Origin: Candidatus Merdenecus merdavium
Lineage (GTDB): Bacteria > Bacillota > Clostridia > Lachnospirales > Lachnospiraceae
Direction: 5' to 3'
Assembly: GCA_018715425.1 (NCBI GenBank)
Contig: DVLR01000379.1
Location: 1-12,185 of the forward strand
DNA: 12,185 nt
Below, one piece after another: positions 8,250 to 12,185 of this stretch. The notes beneath the pieces were generated by a model, which did not search any database, had not been told where the DNA came from, and was given only the letters and a program-made list of their open reading frames with translations. Within the stretch, counting starts at the first letter, position 1. Each line of letters begins with the position of its first letter. The position numbers and the translations under genes are program-made.

Positions 8250-8516
8250 ATAGAAAACGCCCCTTGCATAAGCAAAGGGCGTATATTATATCATTATATC
8301 GCGGTACCACCTTTATTGATATATTCATTAAAATATATCATCTTTATGGTTTTTAACGCAAACGACACGAGACAACTTACTCTTATTTCGGCTGACTAGT
8401 TCAAAAGCTACCTTCAATATATGCTCCCTTAGAGGCCTCTCAGTCGGCGAACCCCCTTCCTGTCAGGACAATATATTTACTCCTCTTTCTCATTACTTCT
8501 TTCATATGTTATTAAT
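8250..8516 (-). promoter_or_regulatory. T-box riboswitch leader of valS (Val, GUA specifier)
   Basis: A tRNA-sensing leader that lets transcription continue into valS when tRNA-Val is uncharged. The T-box AGGTGGTACCGCG is at 8312-8300; its UGGU bulge would pair with the tRNA acceptor end. Stem I is recognisable. AAAG (8488-8485) pairs with CTTT, and ATATAT (8476-8471) pairs with ATATAT (8422-8417). Between them is a specifier loop with the S-turn AGTA (8481-8478) opposite TGAAGGTAG, which contains GTA (8411-8409), a valine codon. Stem III is TGATATAT/ATATATCA (8340-8317). In the antiterminator, AAAGG and GCG on either side of the bulge pair with CGC-CCTTT (8281-8274). That strand is also the 5' half of the terminator, so the two are mutually exclusive. 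The 5' end is inferred from the promoter. Confidence 0.97.
8254..8281 (-). terminator. T-box regulatory terminator upstream of valS
   Basis: CGCCCTTTGC pairs with GCAAGGGGCG around a TTAT loop: 10 pairs including one G-T. TTTTCT follows. Its 5' half doubles as the 3' half of the antiterminator, so it forms only when charged tRNA-Val fails to stabilise the alternative fold. Confidence 0.93.
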
Positions 8517-8522
8517 ATATTT

Positions 8523-8551
8523 ATCATATAGAAGGAGCTGACATTTGTCAA
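8523..8551 (-). promoter_or_regulatory. Sigma-A promoter of the valS unit
   Basis: Consensus TTGACA (-35, 8551-8546), a 17-bp spacer, and TATGAT (-10, 8528-8523). Initiation is expected near 8516, which puts T-box stem I just inside the transcript. A dyad TGACA-AA-TGTCA (8550-8539) overlaps the -35. Confidence 0.93.
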
Positions 8552-8594
8552 GTACCATTCCACTATGGAACATTTACATATAGTCACCTACATT

Positions 8595-9248
8595 CTACTT
8601 CCATAAACTTTCGTATGTTTTGAAATACAGTTCCTTCATTTCTTGTGTTTCAAACAATTGTTCATATTCATTATAATCTTGATACTTCAATTGACTTTCT
8701 TTATCATCTGTCTTCTGTATCACTAAATAATCATTTTCATCATAGGACTTTGGGAACTTCCCCAACATTGGAGTTACGTACATAAACGCTTGAAGTTTCG
8801 GTGAATACGTTACACAAATAATATACTCTTTACCCTCTTTTAACAAATTATATCCACCAAAACTAGAGATACTGTTATGATACCCCATCATGCTAATGTC
8901 AATAGGTTCATATAGATCCCCTGCTTTCTCTGCTAATGTACCTTTCATAACATCTAATATTTCTATCTGGGTCTTGACCGTCCCCTCTAATAGCTCTCTA
9001 CTACCTGTCACTTGAACCTTTAAAATATATTCACTTTCATCGACTACATTAAAATCTGGGGTTACTTCCTGAAACGCGCCGTTTGAATATTCCACATCAA
9101 TATAAGGATCATAGAGATATTCTTCTGTTGCTATATCTTCAAATGTAAATTCTTTGATCGTTGTTCTTACTATCAGTGCAATCACTATACTAACAAGGGC
9201 CACTCCTGCCACAATGAGGCAATATCCTTTATTACTAATCCTCCTCAT
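8595..9248 (-). CDS. Single-pass membrane protein with unknown extracytoplasmic domain, last gene of the ABC cluster
   Basis: 217 residues. A basic N-terminus (MRRISNKGY) and one hydrophobic helix (about 8-28) without a lipobox cysteine suggest a signal anchor with the rest outside the cell. The first half of the exported part is acidic. A beta-rich core follows at about 72-165, with YILKVQVTG (74-82), VKTQIEILDVMKGT (91-104), GGYNLLKEGKEYIICV (131-146) and YVTPMLGKF (157-165). The alternation of Lys-Gly turns with hydrophobic strands suggests a small beta barrel or sandwich, but that is inference and I know no named family for it. The ATG at 9248 follows AAGGAG with 6 bases between. The gene overlaps the ATPase gene by 14 bp, so the two are translationally coupled. 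An accessory, sensing or immunity subunit of the transporter is plausible. The stop is TAG. Confidence 0.87.
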   Translation of the reverse strand: MRRISNKGYCLIVAGVALVSIVIALIVRTTIKEFTFEDIATEEYLYDPYIDVEYSNGAFQEVTPDFNVVDESEYILKVQVTGSRELLEGTVKTQIEILDVMKGTLAEKAGDLYEPIDISMMGYHNSISSFGGYNLLKEGKEYIICVTYSPKLQAFMYVTPMLGKFPKSYDENDYLVIQKTDDKESQLKYQDYNEYEQLFETQEMKELYFKTYESLWK

Positions 9249-9888
9249 ATTCTTCTCCTTCTCGAAGCCTTCCCTCTTCCATAATGAAGGTCTGATCCGC
9301 TAACAGTTTTATATCTTCACTATTATGACTACATAAGAGAATCATTGCTCCCCGCTCTTTTTCTTTCAATAATAATTGCCTTAACTTCTTTACATTACGG
9401 CTGTCAAGTCCATTCATGGGTTCATCTAGCAGAATCATTTCTGGCTTTTCCATAACAGCCTGGATCAATGCTATTTTCTGCTTCATTCCCAAAGAATATT
9501 TTCCAAAACATTTTTTATCATCAGGATTTAGTCCGAAATATTCCATCCATTCCCTAATTTCATTTGGTGTCACAAGCTTCTTGATATCAGCCACCACCTT
9601 TAGACATTCAAACCCTGTAAGATCATCCCAAAATCCTGGATTTTCTATTAGCACACCACAGGATGGTGGAAACTCTATCTCTTTTCTCAGTAATTTAGAA
9701 TCAATTCTCACACTTCCACTACTGGGGCGTATTAATCCGCAAATTGCTCTAAGAAGCATGGTTTTACCTGAACCATTGGTACCAACAAGTCCATAGATGT
9801 TTCCTTTCTCCAATGTTAGATTGACGGAATCCAAGATGGTGTGTCCTTTTATTATTTTTGTTAACTCTACAACTTCTATATATGACAT
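9235..9888 (-). CDS. ABC transporter ATP-binding subunit, BcrA/lantibiotic-immunity type
   Basis: 217 residues, short for the family, with all the working parts: Walker A GTNGSGKT (36-43), a Q-loop region reading LIENPGFWDDLTG (80-92), signature YSLGMKQK (131-138), Walker B MILLDEP (151-157) with catalytic Glu156, D-loop LDSR (161-164), and switch His188. Asn or Glu in place of the Q-loop Gln, with PGF after it, and SLGMKQ in place of LSGGQ, are typical of ATPases paired with peptide-antibiotic resistance permeases (BcrA group). It should sit on the cytoplasmic face and drive the permeases encoded just upstream. The start at 9888 has AAGGAG 5 bases upstream. The frame stays open to 10050, but that extension lies inside the permease gene and has no family-like sequence. 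Its end overlaps the next gene by 14 bp. Confidence 0.95.
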   Translation of the reverse strand: MSYIEVVELTKIIKGHTILDSVNLTLEKGNIYGLVGTNGSGKTMLLRAICGLIRPSSGSVRIDSKLLRKEIEFPPSCGVLIENPGFWDDLTGFECLKVVADIKKLVTPNEIREWMEYFGLNPDDKKCFGKYSLGMKQKIALIQAVMEKPEMILLDEPMNGLDSRNVKKLRQLLLKEKERGAMILLCSHNSEDIKLLADQTFIMEEGRLREGEEYEED

Positions 9889-9899
9889 AATCTCTCCTT

Positions 9900-10679
9900 T
9901 TAATAAAATTCTTTCTCTTGTATCACTTTCTTTGCCATTATAAATCCTACTAACACATAGGCCACGCAGATGATTGGAAGAATGAAATAAACCACTTTTA
10001 AGGACATGGAAGAATCCCATAATGGGAAATAAGAAGCTACTTCCTCCCATTGATAAACAAGTCCGTATTTCTGCATCAAAGGCATGAGATAGTAATATGA
10101 TTTTAGTACTTGTACTACATAAACACTAAGCATACTGATACAATACACCGAAATAGATATGAAGTAACCCCACAAGTCTCCCCATTTCATAATTAACGCA
10201 TTTTCAAATAATACCATTGCTAAATTACTAAAAAAAATGATCATTGAGGTATATATACTTTTTACGACAAATTCTCTTATATCGTAAACCACAAAACCCA
10301 TGAAACTGTAAAAGATGAATTGTATGAAATAAAAGAGAACTGTGATTCCCAATAGGTTGATACCAACCCTACAAGCTTTTTTCAACAACCAGAAAGACCT
10401 TTTCTCTGTTCTAGTAAAAATATATGTAGCATTCTTCTCTATATCTATGGCGATGCTGTTTGCAAAAATAGATGCTGTTATCATGGTGGGCAGAATGGAA
10501 AACAATAAGTCCGTTATGGTAAACTGACCCCCAAACTTATTATATAAATGAAAATATAAATAGATATTTAATAAGTTCTTAGATCCAATATCTACAACAT
10601 CTTTATTTGCGTAATATGTTATTATTACTATAAAAGTGTAAGATATGGTGCAAAAAAGCAATTTATGTCTGATCTTCAA
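9900..10679 (-). CDS. ABC-2-type permease, third membrane subunit of the cluster
   Basis: 259 residues with about six hydrophobic helices (near 8-24, 57-78, 105-130, 139-158, 170-192, 228-248). Between helices 2 and 3 is a basic cytoplasmic loop, IEKNATYIFTRTEKRSFWLL (80-99), of the kind seen in peptide-export and immunity ABC permeases, where it probably contacts the ATPase. The protein ends in a charged tail (KKVIQEKEFY). The start is TTG (10679-10677), chosen because GAGGGGGA lies 8 bases upstream and KIRHKLLFCTISYTF continues directly into the first helix; no earlier ATG fits. The start lies 17 bp inside the preceding gene and the stop is 11 bp before the ATPase gene. The substrate cannot be told from the sequence. 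Confidence 0.87.
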   Translation of the reverse strand: MKIRHKLLFCTISYTFIVIITYYANKDVVDIGSKNLLNIYLYFHLYNKFGGQFTITDLLFSILPTMITASIFANSIAIDIEKNATYIFTRTEKRSFWLLKKACRVGINLLGITVLFYFIQFIFYSFMGFVVYDIREFVVKSIYTSMIIFFSNLAMVLFENALIMKWGDLWGYFISISVYCISMLSVYVVQVLKSYYYLMPLMQKYGLVYQWEEVASYFPLWDSSMSLKVVYFILPIICVAYVLVGFIMAKKVIQEKEFY

Positions 10680-11244
10680 AAATTATATCCCCCTCTTTTA
10701 CATTTAGCAAAAAGATTAGCAATACTAAATTAATACATAGAATCGTTATTATCTTTCTTAATGCATCTCCCTCATTCTCTGGTAACGCTATGAAGAAATA
10801 TCGAAATGGTGGATAAAAAAAATCGATTAAAAAATAACATACAAGGACTTTAAGCGCAGCTATTTTCTTTTGAAAATTTCTAACGTAGAAAATAGACATG
10901 AGCAATAACACCATTAAAAATGCACAAAACTGCAAAACCATATTTGACAATAGATAGAAGAAACCATTCAGATCCATATCATATCCCAGTATCAAACTTG
11001 TAAACAAAAATAATAGATGATAAATAAGTACAAAATAGGCAGATATTACTATACAGCCTTTGATAACATCACCTTTTAATTTATCGATCCACATATACCT
11101 CAAAATAATATTGGCTGTGTAATATTCCAGATACTTAGACATAAACCAAACAATTTGTAGAATCCATATGCCAAAAGCAATCAATAGTTCCGTTTGACTG
11201 TAGCCCATGGCTATATGGCCCTGATATCCCTGTCGAATGTTCAT
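10663..11244 (-). CDS. ABC-2-type permease, second membrane subunit; N-terminally cut by an in-frame stop
   Basis: 193 residues from the first ATG after the in-frame stop, with about five hydrophobic segments (near 20-36, 62-88, 96-118, 131-152, 165-181). The loop YYTANIILRYMWIDKLKGD (41-59) corresponds to the TR-rich loop of the other two permeases. This ATG (11244-11242) has no Shine-Dalgarno sequence, and the polar MNIRQGYQG segment looks internal, normally following a first helix. The true start is most likely 11334, where 30 more codons in the same frame would add that helix but codon 5 is TGA. So the protein may be made in short form from a poor start, be made by rare readthrough, or not be made at all. 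It overlaps the downstream permease by 17 bp. At 193 residues, or 223 with the lost codons, it is shorter than its 259- and 270-residue partners. Confidence 0.68.
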   Translation of the reverse strand: MNIRQGYQGHIAMGYSQTELLIAFGIWILQIVWFMSKYLEYYTANIILRYMWIDKLKGDVIKGCIVISAYFVLIYHLLFLFTSLILGYDMDLNGFFYLLSNMVLQFCAFLMVLLLMSIFYVRNFQKKIAALKVLVCYFLIDFFYPPFRYFFIALPENEGDALRKIITILCINLVLLIFLLNVKEGDIIFEDQT

Positions 11245-11334
11245 GATGGTAATTAATATTACATCTAATATAATAAGAAATAAAAAATAGAGATGTACCT
11301 TTTTCGTAAGAACTCGTTTTCATAAATGTCTCAT
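11245..11334 (-). pseudogene. Cut-off 5' end of the second permease gene, with TGA at codon 5
   Basis: In frame with the permease body, this stretch reads MRHL, stop, then KRVLTKKVHLYFLFLIIL and DVILITI, running straight into MNIRQGYQG. A short basic head followed by a hydrophobic helix is the standard start of such a permease (compare MYKLLRNEW in the preceding gene). The ATG at 11334-11332 shares its A with the preceding TAA stop and has AAAGGA 7 bases upstream. The stop is TGA at 11322-11320, and an ATG in another frame (11323-11321) overlaps it. One base change (TGG, CGA or similar) would restore a 223-residue protein. A sequencing error, a nonsense mutation or recoding could explain it. 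Confidence 0.72.
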
Positions 11335-12146
11335 TAACGTGTCCTTTCTGCAAAAATACCCGCTATCATAAATACGATCCCCAATAAGATCAAACCAATA
11401 AGAGTTAAAATAAAGTCTGATAGCTTACTTGGGTAGGTCTGAGCATACATCCCAATCTGGAATTTAATAGGTAAAAGAATCGTCAATATACTTGCTCCAA
11501 TAAAGATATAAATACACAAGTTGACTTTCTTAATCTTTGGAAATACCATGGATAAACCTAAGCAACAGACACCTACGATTGCATGATAAAATGCTATGAT
11601 TGCAATGATTAGAATCTGATATAGTAAAGGAAACTGATGGTATATGGTTTCTAGAAACATACCACTTCCAAGACCATCAAGCATAAGCAGCTGATAAACA
11701 GGGAGACCATATATTGAACGTATACCAATATTAGGAATGGCGATCCATGTCAATAAGACATTGATAGATAAGGTTATAAATATCGTCATAAAGTTCACAA
11801 CTATTATAGCCAGTAATTTCGCAATGATATATTTGGTGAATCCCGTCCTGGTCTGATAATAGGTAACAATTCCTTTCTCACGCTCAGATATATAACTATC
11901 ACTATATATGATAAATGCCAAAATAGGGCAGACTAATAATAAAAGGTGTAAGAGTGCTCTTATATCAGCACTAAGTACCATGGTATATTGAGCTCTATCT
12001 AGAAGTTGAATGGAGTTCTTCCCTACCACACTGGGTATTGTTGCTATAAAAGCAAAAATGGAATATCCTAACAACACCAAAGATAAAATCTTGAATTTCT
12101 GACTACTAAAGCATCTCATCCATTCATTTCTTAGTAATTTATACAT
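11334..12146 (-). CDS. ABC-2-type permease, first membrane subunit of the cluster
   Basis: 270 residues with about six hydrophobic helices (near 20-40, 62-82, 107-133, 173-200, 208-226, 244-265). The loop after helix 2, SDSYISEREKGIVTYYQTR (82-100), then TGFTKYIIAK (101-110), is characteristic of bacitracin/lantibiotic-type ABC permeases: acidic residues, then TR, then a lysine entering helix 3. The short basic N-terminus (MYKLLRNEWMRCFSSQKFK) is also usual for the group. The ATG follows GGGAGGA closely. The stop TAA shares its last base with the ATG of the next permease gene, so the two were built to be translationally coupled. No promoter is visible in the 39 bp left upstream, so the unit may begin outside the window. 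Probable role: export or removal of a peptide or lipid-acting compound, by analogy only. Confidence 0.88.
   Translation of the reverse strand: MYKLLRNEWMRCFSSQKFKILSLVLLGYSIFAFIATIPSVVGKNSIQLLDRAQYTMVLSADIRALLHLLLLVCPILAFIIYSDSYISEREKGIVTYYQTRTGFTKYIIAKLLAIIVVNFMTIFITLSINVLLTWIAIPNIGIRSIYGLPVYQLLMLDGLGSGMFLETIYHQFPLLYQILIIAIIAFYHAIVGVCCLGLSMVFPKIKKVNLCIYIFIGASILTILLPIKFQIGMYAQTYPSKLSDFILTLIGLILLGIVFMIAGIFAERTR
11342..11347 (-). promoter_or_regulatory. Ribosome binding site pointing to the original start of the second permease
   Basis: AAAGGA, inside the last codons of the first permease gene, lies 7 bases before the ATG at 11334-11332. The first usable ATG after the in-frame TGA, at 11244, has only TAATATTAATTACCATC upstream, so this site supports the longer original gene. 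Confidence 0.68.
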
Positions 12147-12185
12147 ATCTTCCTCCCTTATTCAAAAGGCATGATATTTTAATTT

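Noticed and set aside
8190..8399. Plus-strand open frame of 69 codons opposite the valS leader
   Set aside because: It is the complement of the T-box and its terminator, whose structure fully explains the sequence.
9416..9796. Plus-strand open frame of 126 codons opposite the ABC ATPase
   Set aside because: Exact antisense of conserved ATPase motifs with no plus-strand ribosome binding site. The other plus-strand open frames in the window are likewise opposite real genes or leaders.
9889..10050. N-terminal extension of the ABC ATPase by 54 residues
   Set aside because: It overlaps the third permease gene, looks nothing like an ATPase N-terminus, and the ATG at 9888 has a clean AAGGAG site.
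11320..11322. UGA reassigned to tryptophan, or read as selenocysteine
   Set aside because: valS, folC and the other genes run long and open under the standard code and use TGG for Trp. No selenocysteine element can be shown, and codon 5 of a permease is an unlikely site.
11135..11353. Open frame of 72 codons over the junction of the first two permeases
   Set aside because: It is in a different frame from both permeases, mixes His, Cys and Asn without domain character, and has no matching ribosome binding site. Its internal ATG (11323) overlaps the TGA and could serve only for reinitiation.
12147..12185. Possible last codons (KLKYHAF, stop) of a further upstream minus-strand gene
   Set aside because: Only eight codons are visible, with nothing to identify them. 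One open frame over 24 bases is expected by chance.

Overview
The window looks like chromosome from a low-GC, spore-forming, Gram-positive anaerobe of the class Clostridia, probably Lachnospiraceae or a close relative. The grounds are a SpoIIAA sporulation protein, a tRNA-Val-responsive T-box leader, an LTA-synthase-type enzyme, AT-rich codon use with mostly TAA stops, and strong AGGAGG-type ribosome binding sites. The family assignment rests on remembered gene order (valS - folC - TPR protein - spoIIAA) and was not searched. Every gene I can support is on the minus strand, so transcription runs from high to low coordinates.

In transcription order, 12146 to 8595 is a tightly coupled five-gene cluster: three different membrane permeases, a BcrA-type ABC ATPase, and a single-pass protein with an unknown extracytoplasmic domain. 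Neighbours overlap by 1, 17 and 14 bp or lie 11 bp apart. The second permease is odd. Its natural start overlaps the previous stop (TAATG) and has a good ribosome binding site, but codon 5 is TGA in frame. Either the N-terminal helix is lost or the gene is broken. No terminator is visible after this cluster.

8551 to 3422 is the valS unit: a consensus promoter, a T-box leader with a GUA valine specifier and mutually exclusive antiterminator and terminator, valS, and 62 bp later an LTA-synthase-like alkaline-phosphatase-superfamily membrane enzyme, ending in a strong terminator.

3345 to 304 is the folC unit: a promoter, folC (GTG start), a 47-residue small ORF overlapping folC, and a membrane TPR protein with an N-terminal zinc ribbon, ending in a hairpin. 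The window closes with the first 76 codons of spoIIAA, probably the head of the spoIIA operon, which continues outside the window.

Most of the window is housekeeping: aminoacylation of tRNA-Val, folate polyglutamylation, cell-envelope polymer synthesis and sporulation control. The least explained part is the ABC cluster with three permeases and the unknown exported partner.
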